This document shows, piece after piece, positions 25,949 through 35,225 of a DNA stretch of 64,000 nt. A program made the position numbers and the translations under genes. The stretch is from Pedobacter ghigonis (GTDB lineage Bacteria > Bacteroidota > Bacteroidia > Sphingobacteriales > Sphingobacteriaceae): positions 751,079-815,078 of the forward strand of contig NZ_CAESCM010000001.1 in NCBI RefSeq assembly GCF_903166585.1. The letters are read 5' to 3'. Positions within the stretch are counted from its first letter, which is position 1. Every line of letters begins with the position of its first letter. A model generated the notes under the pieces. That model saw only the letters and a list, made by a program, of their open reading frames with translations, made no database searches and was not told the origin of the DNA.

Positions 25949-27400
25949 TTAAGGATTGATGCGTACTGCATCTTTAAATTCTAAACGTCCGCCGTAGCCC
26001 CAGTTTTCTTTGCTGAGGTCGCAAAAATCGCCGTATAACTGCATATCGCGATAAAGCAAATTCTTTAGCGACTTTACCGTTGCCTGTTTATCAGCCTTAT
26101 TGGCAAGATTATTCATTTCCAAAGGATCTTTTGCCAGATCGAAAAGCTGTACGGGATGATTCCCGTTAACATTATACAGTATGAGCTTCATATTGTCTTT
26201 TACTACAGCACGCTGGAGGTTCGAATAGGTAGTAAATAAATGGTCGCGGCCATGAAATTTCTTCTGGGTAAAGGCTTCATTTAATGAAAGGCCGCTTACG
26301 GTTGCAGGAACCGGGAGTTTGTTCAGCTTGCAAAGTGTAGCAAAAACATCTGTTAAATAGCAGTAGGCATCGGTTTGTTTGTTAACCGGAATACCCGGAC
26401 CACTAAAAATAAGCGGTATGCGCATGGAGTGATCGTAAAGATTTTGTTTGCCCAATAACCCATGCTGCCCTACAGCCAGGCCATTATCGCCGGCAAGCAC
26501 AATAATCGTGTTTTCATATTGGCCGCTTTTACGAAGTGCTGCTAATATTCTCCCGATCTCGTTGTCTACTTCCGTGATCATAGCATAATACTTGGCTATT
26601 TCGGCCTTCACACAATCGGAGTTGCGGGGAGTTACCAATAGCTGCTCATCGCGCACTTTTAACTCTCCGTTATCAAATGTATGTTCGGAAAGAAAATTAC
26701 CTGGTAAGGCAATTTCTTTTTTATTATACAGGGAAAGGTATTTTTCAGGCGGGGTTCTCGGATCATGCGGTGCTGTAAATGCCACATACATGAGAAAAGG
26801 TGCATTGTGTGGCTGCTCCAGAAAACTAACTGCAGCATCTGCATAGCTTTCGGAAGAAAATTTATTGGCGTGGAAACTATTTTTATATTGGCCAGTGGGA
26901 TCGTAATGGTTTATTTTAGGGCTCCAGTGCCCGCCTTCCTTTTCGGTGTGCATGCCACCAAAAAATATATGATCTCCTGTTGAAAAGGAACGGTTAAAAG
27001 ATAAATAATCGCTGTGCCATTTACCGGTTGCAAAGGTGCGGTAACCATTCTCCTTAAATACTTCTGGAAATGTTTTCTCGCTGGCGGGTATATAACCTCC
27101 ATCCTGATGCACTTTAAATACCGACCTTCCGGTAAGTAACATGGCTCTGCTGGGTGCGCAAACAGCCCCGCCTAATGAGCCCATGATATGTGCCTGGGTA
27201 AAGGTAGTTCCACTTTTTACCAGCTTATCAGTATTGGGCGTTTGTATTTCGCTATTATTAAGTGCAGCAATCGTATTGAAACGCTGATCGTCTGTTAAAA
27301 TGAAAAGAACGTTATGAGGTTTTAGCTGTTGCTGTGCACTAACTGCCAGCGATATAAAAAGCAGACAGGTAAAAAGTGGTTTAACAATAAAAGCCTTCAT
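25949..27400 (-). CDS. Exported S1-family sulfatase
   Basis: 483 residues with signal peptide ending near SLAVSAQ. The alkaline-phosphatase-fold metal site is at NVLFILTDDQ (about 30-39). The formylglycine motif is C81-A-P-S-R85 (full C-x-P-S-R), so activity needs conversion of Cys81 by a sulfatase-maturing enzyme, which is not in this window. Later motifs YVAFTAPHDPRTPP and AGDNGLAVGQHGLLGKQ fit S1 sulfatases. It removes sulfate from a glycan in the periplasm; substrate unknown. First gene of a two-gene leftward operon with the GH95-like enzyme. Confidence 0.92.
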   Translation of the reverse strand: MKAFIVKPLFTCLLFISLAVSAQQQLKPHNVLFILTDDQRFNTIAALNNSEIQTPNTDKLVKSGTTFTQAHIMGSLGGAVCAPSRAMLLTGRSVFKVHQDGGYIPASEKTFPEVFKENGYRTFATGKWHSDYLSFNRSFSTGDHIFFGGMHTEKEGGHWSPKINHYDPTGQYKNSFHANKFSSESYADAAVSFLEQPHNAPFLMYVAFTAPHDPRTPPEKYLSLYNKKEIALPGNFLSEHTFDNGELKVRDEQLLVTPRNSDCVKAEIAKYYAMITEVDNEIGRILAALRKSGQYENTIIVLAGDNGLAVGQHGLLGKQNLYDHSMRIPLIFSGPGIPVNKQTDAYCYLTDVFATLCKLNKLPVPATVSGLSLNEAFTQKKFHGRDHLFTTYSNLQRAVVKDNMKLILYNVNGNHPVQLFDLAKDPLEMNNLANKADKQATVKSLKNLLYRDMQLYGDFCDLSKENWGYGGRLEFKDAVRINP

Positions 27401-27713
27401 TTTTTAAGGATGGTAATAATACTTGGTTTATTGTAAATATACCGGTGTTTTCCTTTTTAATATTCAATCATTTAAGCAAACAATTGCGCAATTTTAACAA
27501 CGCTAAACTGTATCACCATACCGCAATAGCAAGCCACTTAAGCCATGAAATAAACTAAGCTGGATTAAGGATATACTTTTAGAAAATCTCCCACACTTAT
27601 TTTAACCTGTAGTTATCACCCTGATCCGATAAGTTATGGGTTTATTTCAGCGCAGCTTAATTAATGAGGCGCCGAAACAAGTTCAGCATGACGATTGAGT
27701 GAAGCAAGGAGAA
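27401..27713. other. Intergenic region upstream of sulfatase
   Basis: 313 bases without a gene. It contains AACAAGTTCAGCATGACG at about 27677-27694, which I recall as part of an interspersed intergenic element common in Sphingobacteria. Only one copy is in this window, so I cannot prove it is a repeat here. The promoter of the sulfatase operon should lie in the first 100 bases. Confidence 0.35.
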
Positions 27714-27863
27714 TTAGTTTTTAATTCCCTTTGCTAAATAATCCTGGTCGCTAACGGCCTCCAGCCAAACTGTTGGACCTTTCTCACGTCCGGTAATGGC
27801 AAGCTGAACAAATGCTGTATCGGCACTGGCCCCGTGCCAATGGGCAATCTCCCTTAAATGCCC
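27714..27863 (-). pseudogene. C-terminal remnant of a cupin-domain protein
   Basis: Leftward from about 27863 to the stop at 27714-27716 the frame reads HLREIAHWHGASADTAFVQL, then ITGREKGPTVWLEAVSDQDY and a short end. This is the C-terminal part of a small cupin protein of the carboxymuconolactone-decarboxylase-associated type (typical HWHGA-x-D box, then W-L-E-x-V-S-D). A stop lies directly upstream and no N-terminal half is present, so it is a truncated relic. It may mark an insertion or deletion boundary. Confidence 0.6.
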
Positions 27864-27901
27864 TTATATGTCTTATATGGCAAAAAATTAAGCGCAACAA
27901 T

Positions 27902-28414
27902 CTAAAACGGATAAACCTTGTGGTTAACATTAAGCTCGCAGCCAACTGGTAAAGAGACATAAAGCTCCTGCAGTTTTTCTTCATTGAGTTCATCATCATC
28001 CAGCAAGAGGAATTTTAAGCTCTTAAACTTAAGTGGGGCTGCGATCAGCTCATCTACACCAATACTGGTTCCGCCGAGGTGTAGCAACTCAAGGTCTTTA
28101 ATCTGCTGCAAATCTTCCAGACAGCCCGCATCGATATTAGCACACTTTTTAAGCCTGAGTTCATTAACAGCATCCAAAGTGCATAACAAGGCTATCGCTG
28201 CATTGGTAATTTCAGTACCATCCAGATCAAGCTGGTAAATGCTGCGCACATATTCGATCATCCACCCAATTTCTTCATCATCTACGTGGTAGCGCCTAAA
28301 ATTGGCCCGTTCGAGGCGTGCCGGTACTTCGTTAATGTGACCGGGAATATTGAAATAAAAGAAATTATACCAAAACTCTTCTTCCTTTAATTTGGTAGCT
28401 TTTTTCTTCCGCAT
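27902..28414 (-). CDS. Leucine-rich-repeat-like protein
   Basis: 170 residues, no signal peptide. From about residue 55 four irregular LRR units are seen: IYQLDLDGTEITNAAI, VNELRLKKCANIDAGCL, LELLHLGGTSIGVDEL and LKFLLLDDDELNEEKL. The N-terminus is basic (MRKKKATKLKEEEFW). LRR units usually serve protein binding. Its start lies 68 bp after the stop of the tape-measure-like gene, same strand, so they may be co-transcribed. No specific function can be assigned. Confidence 0.65.
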   Translation of the reverse strand: MRKKKATKLKEEEFWYNFFYFNIPGHINEVPARLERANFRRYHVDDEEIGWMIEYVRSIYQLDLDGTEITNAAIALLCTLDAVNELRLKKCANIDAGCLEDLQQIKDLELLHLGGTSIGVDELIAAPLKFKSLKFLLLDDDELNEEKLQELYVSLPVGCELNVNHKVYPF

Positions 28415-28482
28415 CGTTTTTTAATTTAATCTGCTGTTTAAAAATGATGGGTATCTGCTATTTTCATACCCAGGTTTTAGTC

Positions 28483-29040
28483 TTAGTATGGCCAGGTTAC
28501 GTATAGGGGCTTAGGCATCCAGGGGTATTTAATCACTGAAAATGAAAAGGGCGATTGATTCAGCAATAAATCGTAGGGGCGCTTTTCTATAACCAGCTCC
28601 CATTGTGCTTCCCGCTCAGTTAACAAACCATCGCGCGCGAGCCAGTTACCCCTGAAACCATCAATTGAACTGCTGCCAATAGCCGACCAATAACCAATCA
28701 TTGCCTGGAGCAGACCGTTAACCAACTGTATCTGATCTTCGGAAATATCAATTTCTTCAGGTACCGGTTGTGCCAGTGGCAAACCACAAAGCACTTTATT
28801 GAGTTGAAGCATGATTTCGGGAGTGGCAGATAAGCCAGTAACCGCAAATTCTGCATACTGCACCGCCTTACACTGACTGGTAAGACCGGCGAAAACCTTG
28901 TTTTCGGTTAGCAAGCCAAGCCTTTCAAAAAGCATGGGCAAATAATTGTTCAGCAAGACTATTCCTGCATTTTTTACGACTAGGGTTTCGGGCGTTAATG
29001 ACATCTGTGGAGCTAAATTACAGACCTGATTGATCTGCAT
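28483..29040 (-). CDS. Orphan contractile-injection-system tape-measure-like protein (C-terminal domain)
   Basis: 185 residues. The sequence resembles the C-terminal domain of the tape-measure protein of extracellular contractile injection systems (CIS_TMP family): NAGIVLLNNYLPMLFERLGL, then QCKAVQYAEFAVTG, LNKVLCGLPLAQPVP, LLQAMIGYWSAIGSSSIDGF and the ending KYPWMPKPLYVTWPY. Full-length relatives are several hundred residues longer and lie in a sheath/tube/baseplate cluster; none of those genes is in this window. It may be a detached domain recycled for another role, or the remnant of a lost eCIS cluster. Family call from memory. Confidence 0.6.
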   Translation of the reverse strand: MQINQVCNLAPQMSLTPETLVVKNAGIVLLNNYLPMLFERLGLLTENKVFAGLTSQCKAVQYAEFAVTGLSATPEIMLQLNKVLCGLPLAQPVPEEIDISEDQIQLVNGLLQAMIGYWSAIGSSSIDGFRGNWLARDGLLTEREAQWELVIEKRPYDLLLNQSPFSFSVIKYPWMPKPLYVTWPY

Positions 29041-29151
29041 TAAAAATAAGGAAACTTCTGACTAATTTATCAAATCGGAACGCTCCTTTTTCCGACGATT
29101 TCGTTTAAGGCCAACGCTTGCACTTAAATTTGGCTTTTTACACTATTTCTT

Positions 29152-29207
29152 CGGAGTTTGTTCGGATTAACTTCGGAACTTAGCCGCAATTAAGCGACCA
29201 AACTCCG
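29152..29207. repeat. 9-bp inverted repeat in intergenic region
   Basis: CGGAGTTTG (29152-29160) and CAAACTCCG (29199-29207) are perfectly complementary, with a 38-base loop. No T-tract follows. It lies in the 277-bp gap between the RbsD-like gene and the tape-measure-like gene. Could be a weak terminator or a relic of a mobile element. Confidence 0.35.
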
Positions 29208-29317
29208 TTCAAATTCCGTAAATGTTATGGCATTAATCGAATGAAAAGAGCCAGCGCGGGTTACCGTTTTGGCAGCAATTCAAAAAGCTGGGAAATTAAA
29301 ATTAGCATGGGCTATAT

Positions 29318-29899
29318 TTACTTCGCCATCTGCCTGCGCAACTCAGCTTCTTTAGCTGCATTCCAGTAACCACAATCTAATCTGATAAAGGTTGAACTAT
29401 ACGGCACAGTTTCGTTGGTTTTAATCACCAGAACCTTAAAAAGTCCTGCCTCGCGGTCGAGCTGCTTAAAAACAGAGTCGTGCAGCATGGTGTTAACGGC
29501 TGTTCCCTTTAGTATGGCCTGCGTTGCTTTAATTAACTGATCGGCCTTTGCACCTACCAGTGGTTTCACATAATCCAGCTCACTATCGCGGTAAATTATG
29601 GGCGACACGTGATCGGAAGATTTGATCCCTGAAATTACCTCCCTCAATACGGCTTCCATGCCTTCGGGAGCGTAAATATATTCCATCCCTGCAGATTGTT
29701 GCAAGGGAAAAGCCTTATCTACAACCAGAATCCAGTTCCGGTGTCCCAGCAACGGGAGTTTCTTTTTAAACTCAGTTTTCCAGCTTGCAGTGCCTTCGTT
29801 TCTATCACCTTGCGGTGTACGGGTACATGCCGACAGCCAGATGGCACAGCTAAGCAAGCCCAATAAAGCCAACTGTTTTATTTTGTTACGCTTATTCAT
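29318..29899 (-). CDS. RbsD/FucU-like mutarotase domain on a lipoprotein
   Basis: 193 residues. The N-terminus is a lipoprotein signal with lipobox WLSAC near residue 25. The remainder resembles the RbsD/FucU sugar-mutarotase family: LLGHRNWILVVDKAFP (family: G-H-x...V-x-D-x-x-x-P with catalytic His), the AVLREVISGI helix, LHDSVFKQLDREAGLFKVLV and the end ETVPYSSTFIRLDCGYW (family E-x-x-P-Y-x-N/S-x-I). RbsD/FucU interconvert sugar anomers and are normally cytoplasmic; an exported, lipid-anchored form is odd. The gene starts 1 bp past the GH116 stop, so they form an operon, and it may act on the sugar the GH116 enzyme releases. Family call moderate. Confidence 0.6.
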   Translation of the reverse strand: MNKRNKIKQLALLGLLSCAIWLSACTRTPQGDRNEGTASWKTEFKKKLPLLGHRNWILVVDKAFPLQQSAGMEYIYAPEGMEAVLREVISGIKSSDHVSPIIYRDSELDYVKPLVGAKADQLIKATQAILKGTAVNTMLHDSVFKQLDREAGLFKVLVIKTNETVPYSSTFIRLDCGYWNAAKEAELRRQMAK

Positions 29900-29900
29900 A

Positions 29901-32630
29901 TTATCCCTGGCTAAAAATTGAAATTTCGAGTGTTTGATCTTTTTGAACGGTCACTTCCTGCGTCAACCTGATATTCAGCTGCCCCGCGGTAGCAGTCATA
30001 ATGGCATTAATGTTTTTGCCCATGAGGATAACTTTAACCTGCCTTACCTGCGGTTTCGCAATCTTTTCTAACCTGATTTCATTTAACCTTAAGCTACCGT
30101 ACTTCAACTGTAACTGATGGACCTGAGTTGCTCCCTGCAATTGCTGGCTATAAGTTCCCCATCCTTCAGCTGCGGTAAATGCGGCAACGAAATTTTCTTT
30201 ATTCCACTTTGGACCAAAACCAATTATGCCTTTCGGGCCATGGTAGCTAAAACCACAGGCACTGAGATAGGTACCATAGCTGGCCATGGCACGGGCGTAA
30301 TGGTCGCTGCACTCAATTTCGTTAAAGGGGTTACGTTTGGCGGCATGGTGGCGGTCGTGAATCCTGTTGGTGAGGATAAGGCTTTCTGCATGCATACCTT
30401 CAGCCATCATATGGGCAGCCACCTGATGTTCGAACCCGCTCATACACTCATGAAAATAGCCGAGCTGCCAGCTCACATCTTCGCCAAAAGGCGCTTCTTC
30501 ATTATGCGGATTGGTATTCATAACCATACCGCCCTCTCCGCTCAGCGCATAGGGCCGGCCGCCAACATGGGTTTTAATGTAAGGGCCAACATCCATGGTA
30601 AAATTGTATTTCCAGAGCGACTTAAGTGCGCTCAGCGTCTTCTTTTCATCCAGTACCCGCGGAAGCCCAACCTGAAAAGCCCAGCTCTGCCCATATACCT
30701 GATCGATATGGCAGGTATTATAGGAGCCTAGTTTTTTCCTGCCCTGTACGGCATCAGGCCTGTGGATAAAATATTCGCCGTTAAACAGCTCGCGTTCCAT
30801 ATTCTGCTTACCCCTGGCTACATAGTCTTTGCATATTGCGGCAAAGGCTGTATCGCCGGCTTCGGTAGCCATGGCCCCGGCAGCACTGGCCGCAGCAATA
30901 CACAAACCAACGATCCAGGCAATTTCCCCTTCCCATACCGCATCCAGTGTATTTTCCATTGGGGTATCGGTCATACCATCGCCGTTTTTATCCTGTGCCA
31001 GCATAAACTGTACAGCCAGCTTTATTTTTGTCCAATTAGCTTTTAAGAAGGTACTATCTCGGCTCATCTGGTGTTCGCGGTAGAAACGTAAAATCGTACC
31101 TGCCTGTCCGTCAATTGCAGGGCGTGTTTCGTTCTCCCCCCTGAAAATAATGGCACCAGTGTCTTTTACGAAACCTACACCCAGATCTACCCTTTCGCGC
31201 AAATCGCGTTCGATTGCCGGAAAGATCCTGGCCATCGCCTGTGCATATTGCCATACATGTGTACAAGTCCCCGCACAGGCACCCACCCCCTCCCAGCTCC
31301 AGAAACGGCCGCTGGCAAAACGGTAGGTATTGGCGGTTGCCCGTGTGCCAATGTTTAGAAAAGTACGCTCTAAAAACCAGTGTGGCAATGTTGATGTTTT
31401 CCAGGTATTGCTCCAAAGTTCGGTACTGGCTGTAAGCTCATTAAAATTGCTTTTGATAAAACCGGAAACGGCTTTTGCATCCTTAAAGCGACTGGCGTAA
31501 TAATAGCCTTGTTCTGCATCCTTCACCAGTTTTTTAAGCTTCGGATTAACGTTATTAAAATGCCAGCTTACCGAATAATCTGCCTGCATGGTTTTTCCGG
31601 GCAATAGTTGCTGCGATACAATAATCCCTCCTACGAGCTTTTCATCTCCATCAACCTTTGCAGTAACTGCTTGCGAGGGATTAAAACCGGCAGTTTCAAC
31701 AGGCCATGGATCGAGCGCCGGATTGGCTTTACCATTCTTACCATGATAGGTAAAACACATGCTGCCATGATCGCTGGCATTGATTTGATTGGCATCTGTA
31801 GTTACAAAAGCCGAAACAATATCAACCGATGCAGTTCCTGCATTTACGGTATTGGTTTTACTGCCCGAGCCTGGCTTGCCACTAATTTTATTTACACCGT
31901 TTTCCATCCAGCCAATCAAATCAACCGGAAGTGCTTTAGCACCTTTATTCAGCACCTCAACACGCAATATGGTTGATGGTAGTGCAGATTTCTCTGCATC
32001 AAGCGGAATAAAAGGAGCATAAACTTTCAACCTCGCTTCTAAAGGAAAATCTTTGCTGGTGTACACGATATCGGCAACCGGATAGGAACCCGAAAACACC
32101 ACTTCATCCCAATGGTCGGCATTCAATTCTTTAATAATGGTTTTGCCTGCAATAACCGTTTTAAGCGCAAAACCCTGTTCGAGGATCCGTTTATTATCGG
32201 CAATAGCGGGTTCTATATAAGCTGAACCATCTCTGGGCCTTATTTTACGCACAGTAGCACCATCGTTCCAGTTTACAATTTTGGGTTCTATTCCTTCCTG
32301 TGCGCCCTCAAACGTTTCGTTGTAGATCTGCCAAAGCCATAAACGTCCGTCGCCGCCAACGTACACTGTACCGGCATGCAAACCACCCACGGGCATACCG
32401 ATATATCGCAGCTCATTCCTGCTTTTTCTATAGGCAGTAGCTGTGCCCCTTTTGTACAATGAAGCCAGCCATTTGGGATCAATATTTTTTTCTTCCGGAA
32501 TATTGTGTTTGGGATAGCCTGCGGCAAAGGTGCTGTTGCCCCACACCGGAAATCTGGCAGCCATGATCCCTATGCCCAGTATACCAGCTTTTTTAATGAA
32601 CGCGCGGCGTCCGGATGATTGTTCTTCCAT
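29901..32630 (-). CDS. Tat-exported GH116-like glycoside hydrolase
   Basis: Start chosen at 32630 (MEEQSSGRRAFIKKAGILGI, a twin-arginine signal); a longer frame to 32696 has no signal. 909 residues. The N-terminal beta-domain has ELRYIGMPVGGLHAGTVYVG. The catalytic (alpha/alpha)6 domain starts near FLERTFLNIGTRATANTY and has GRFWSWEGVGACAGTCTHVW, which aligns with the nucleophile segment of GBA2-type enzymes, and the TLDAVWEGEIAW segment, matching the acid/base region. GH116 enzymes cleave beta-glucosides, beta-xylosides or beta-GlcNAc. Cofactor-rich folded export by Tat is common for this group in Bacteroidota. Operon with the RbsD-like lipoprotein. Substrate unknown. Confidence 0.78.
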   Translation of the reverse strand: MEEQSSGRRAFIKKAGILGIGIMAARFPVWGNSTFAAGYPKHNIPEEKNIDPKWLASLYKRGTATAYRKSRNELRYIGMPVGGLHAGTVYVGGDGRLWLWQIYNETFEGAQEGIEPKIVNWNDGATVRKIRPRDGSAYIEPAIADNKRILEQGFALKTVIAGKTIIKELNADHWDEVVFSGSYPVADIVYTSKDFPLEARLKVYAPFIPLDAEKSALPSTILRVEVLNKGAKALPVDLIGWMENGVNKISGKPGSGSKTNTVNAGTASVDIVSAFVTTDANQINASDHGSMCFTYHGKNGKANPALDPWPVETAGFNPSQAVTAKVDGDEKLVGGIIVSQQLLPGKTMQADYSVSWHFNNVNPKLKKLVKDAEQGYYYASRFKDAKAVSGFIKSNFNELTASTELWSNTWKTSTLPHWFLERTFLNIGTRATANTYRFASGRFWSWEGVGACAGTCTHVWQYAQAMARIFPAIERDLRERVDLGVGFVKDTGAIIFRGENETRPAIDGQAGTILRFYREHQMSRDSTFLKANWTKIKLAVQFMLAQDKNGDGMTDTPMENTLDAVWEGEIAWIVGLCIAAASAAGAMATEAGDTAFAAICKDYVARGKQNMERELFNGEYFIHRPDAVQGRKKLGSYNTCHIDQVYGQSWAFQVGLPRVLDEKKTLSALKSLWKYNFTMDVGPYIKTHVGGRPYALSGEGGMVMNTNPHNEEAPFGEDVSWQLGYFHECMSGFEHQVAAHMMAEGMHAESLILTNRIHDRHHAAKRNPFNEIECSDHYARAMASYGTYLSACGFSYHGPKGIIGFGPKWNKENFVAAFTAAEGWGTYSQQLQGATQVHQLQLKYGSLRLNEIRLEKIAKPQVRQVKVILMGKNINAIMTATAGQLNIRLTQEVTVQKDQTLEISIFSQG

Positions 32631-32956
32631 GTGATTATCTTGCTTTGCAGCACCGGAGACGCACAAAATACGCCCCAATATCCGGCAACCCAACACTAAA
32701 ACCTAAACAGGCTTTGGTTAAATGCGGATGCTAAATCTTTCTATTTGGTTAAAATTTAATTCGGGATGATGGTGATTAGAGAGCACATTCGATCATCGCC
32801 CCACAATTAAAGGTAATGATCTCTGCCGAGAAATCTTTTGTTTGACAAATTAGCTTAATAGTATAGCAAAATCCTTTAATGCAGGCGCAATGGATTGTTA
32901 AATTGAAGCTGGCTAAATTTTAAGGAAGCAAGATCGCTAATTAATGAAGAACAGCA
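32631..32956. other. Intergenic region upstream of GH116 operon
   Basis: 326 bases between the LacI stop (32957) and the GH116 start (32630). It should contain the GH116 promoter. I found no exact TAnnTTTG box, no copy of the LacI-type operator and no convincing hairpin. Confidence 0.4.
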
Positions 32957-33985
32957 TTACGTATTTAAAGGCTTGCTTGATTGCCGTACATTTAATTTGG
33001 CCTGCAGGTTAATTACAACAGGTTTGGCTGCTTTACTGCTGGCCCCGCCGGCTAGTTTTTTAAGCAGGAGCTGAATAATATTTTCGGCAATCGCTTCAAT
33101 GGGTTGTTCTACGGCGGTAATAGATGGCCTGATAAACTCAAGCAATTCGAAATCATCAAAAGAGATTACACCTTTGGTTTGAAGCAGCGCCTCATCACCG
33201 GTGCGCGATAATTTCAGTCCATCCATAGTGAGGTAATTGGCTGCAAAAATTACGGCATCTAAATGCGGGTGGTTTTGTAAAAAGGCTTTAATTAGTTGGG
33301 TAGCACCTTCCGAATCCTGGTATTTGATTTTTAGCACCTCCTGTACCTTTCCGGTACTATCCAAAACTTCACTGTAACCGCGCAGGCGATCGAGCATTTG
33401 TTGTTGCTGGGTATCGATGGTAATGAAGCCAATTTTTTCGAAGCCATTATCAATCAGGTGCTGTGTAGCGGCAGCAGTCGACCAAAAATTATCGGTCAAT
33501 ACGTAATCTGCATCAAGTCCGGGCAGGTAACGGTCGAAAAGGACGATAGGGGTTTCCCCACCAATAAGCCCGCCTATTTCGGCCTCCAGGCCCTCCGCAA
33601 GGGCGGCAACATAAGCATCAACCCGTCTTTCCTGGTAAATATTCAGGATCTCGTTTGTTCTTTCACGGTCGGTCCCTGTACTGCTAAAGATAATTTTATA
33701 ACCATGAACGGCCGCCTTTTCATCTATGGCCCTGGCCAGGCCTGAGAAAAATGGTTTAGATATATCATCAACCAGAAAGCCGATAATGTTCGACTTTCCG
33801 GTTCTTAAACTCCGGGCGAGTAAATTGGGCTGATAACCCAGTTCATCTATCGCCTTCCGTATTCTTGCAGCCAATTTATCGCTGATGTGCTTCTCTTTGG
33901 CCTTACCATTAATTACAAAAGATACTGCTGTAATGGATGTTCCAACATGATTTGCAATGTCTTTTATCGATATCTTTTGCTGCAT
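32957..33985 (-). CDS. LacI-family transcriptional regulator
   Basis: 342 residues. The N-terminal LacI helix-turn-helix is ISIKDIANHVGTSITAVSFV (about 5-24), with hinge LGYQPNLLARSLRTGKSNII and a periplasmic-binding-like sensor domain (FFSGLARAIDEKAAVHGYKI; VISFDDFELLEFIRPSITAV). It is the last gene of a leftward operon: the 112-residue protein, UxuA, then this gene 24 bp after the UxuA stop. It is thus likely a regulator of uronate use, and may bind the operator-like sites at 35667-35719 in front of its own operon. Effector unknown; a hexuronate or aldonate intermediate is plausible. Confidence 0.93.
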   Translation of the reverse strand: MQQKISIKDIANHVGTSITAVSFVINGKAKEKHISDKLAARIRKAIDELGYQPNLLARSLRTGKSNIIGFLVDDISKPFFSGLARAIDEKAAVHGYKIIFSSTGTDRERTNEILNIYQERRVDAYVAALAEGLEAEIGGLIGGETPIVLFDRYLPGLDADYVLTDNFWSTAAATQHLIDNGFEKIGFITIDTQQQQMLDRLRGYSEVLDSTGKVQEVLKIKYQDSEGATQLIKAFLQNHPHLDAVIFAANYLTMDGLKLSRTGDEALLQTKGVISFDDFELLEFIRPSITAVEQPIEAIAENIIQLLLKKLAGGASSKAAKPVVINLQAKLNVRQSSKPLNT

Positions 33986-34009
33986 AGACGATGAATGATG
34001 ATTGGCTCC

Positions 34010-35185
34010 TTAATAGTTTCCGGTTACGCCCACCTCGAGGCCGCGAAGCTCGGCAAGTCCTCTTAACCTGCCAATGGCAGAATAACCCGGATTGCTCTGT
34101 TTGCCCAGGTCATCGAGCATCTGGTGACCGTGGTCGGGCCTGAAAGGAATGGCAGTATCTCTTAAGGCATTTTCTTCCGATAAAGCTTTCATGATTTCGT
34201 ACATATTTACATCACCTCCCAAATGATCGGCCTCGTAAAAACTGCCGTCGCTATCTTTGGTTACATTTCTGAGGTGTGCAAAGTATGTACGCGATTTTAC
34301 CACATTAAAAATTTCGAGCACATTATTGTCTACCCCTGCCCCCAGCGAGCCTGTACAAAAGCACACGCCGTTGAAAGGCTGGTCCACACTTTTTAATATA
34401 AATTCGAAATCATCGGCTGTGCTGGCAATTCGGGGCAAACCCAAAATGGGATATGGCGGATCATCGGGATGGATGGTCATTTTAATCCCTTCCTTTTCGC
34501 AAACCCCGGCAATAGCCGAAAGGAAATACACCAAATTGGCCCTTAAGCCATCAAAGCCTATGGCCTGATACTCCTGAATACTATTTTGCAGGGTTTCGAG
34601 TTCGATCTCCTTTTCATTCGGGATGCCCATCAGCACGTTAACGCGCAGTGCATCCAGTGCCTGCTGATCGAGTGTACCGAAACGTTCTTCTGCACGCGTT
34701 AAAACCGAAGCGGGGTAATCGGCTTCAGCATCTGGTCTTTTGAGTATATACAGGTCAAAAATGGCCAGGTCTATCCAGTTAAAATACAGTGCTTTCGAAC
34801 CATCGGTCATTTCGAGATCGAGTTGCGTACGGGTCCAGTCTAACACTGGCATAAAGTTATAACAGATGGTTTTTAAGCCACAAGCAGCCAGGTTCTGAAG
34901 CGAAATTTTATAGTTTTCGATATACTTACCGGCATCTGCCCTGCGGGTTTTAATGGCTTCGTGTACCGGAACGCTCTCAACTACCGACCAGGTCAGGCCT
35001 GCAGTTTCGATAATCGATTTGCGTTCCATAATATCGGCCACAGTCCATACTTCGCCATGCGGAACATGGTGCAAGGCTGTAACTATGCCTGTAGCGCCAG
35101 CTTGTTTAACATCTTGCAGGCTTACCGGATCGTTGGGCCCATACCAGCGCCAGGTTTGTTCTAATTTTTTATATTGGGTTGTCAT
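34010..35185 (-). CDS. uxuA: D-mannonate dehydratase
   Basis: 391 residues, the usual length for UxuA. It dehydrates D-mannonate to 2-keto-3-deoxygluconate in hexuronate catabolism, using Mn2+ or Fe2+. Diagnostic stretches are TWRWYGPNDPVSLQDVKQAG, IVTALHHVPHGEVW, SVVESVPVHEAIK, MTIHPDDPPYPILGLPRI, FCTGSLGAGVDNN, HLRNV and the C-terminal FRPDHGHQMLDD. Cytoplasmic. Second gene of the leftward operon (start 40 bp after the upstream gene). UxaC and UxuB, which would supply mannonate from glucuronate, are not in this window, so they must be elsewhere. Confidence 0.97.
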   Translation of the reverse strand: MTTQYKKLEQTWRWYGPNDPVSLQDVKQAGATGIVTALHHVPHGEVWTVADIMERKSIIETAGLTWSVVESVPVHEAIKTRRADAGKYIENYKISLQNLAACGLKTICYNFMPVLDWTRTQLDLEMTDGSKALYFNWIDLAIFDLYILKRPDAEADYPASVLTRAEERFGTLDQQALDALRVNVLMGIPNEKEIELETLQNSIQEYQAIGFDGLRANLVYFLSAIAGVCEKEGIKMTIHPDDPPYPILGLPRIASTADDFEFILKSVDQPFNGVCFCTGSLGAGVDNNVLEIFNVVKSRTYFAHLRNVTKDSDGSFYEADHLGGDVNMYEIMKALSEENALRDTAIPFRPDHGHQMLDDLGKQSNPGYSAIGRLRGLAELRGLEVGVTGNY

Positions 35186-35225
35186 ATCAATTTCGATGGC
35201 GGGTTAACGCATCCTTTTGCCTGTT

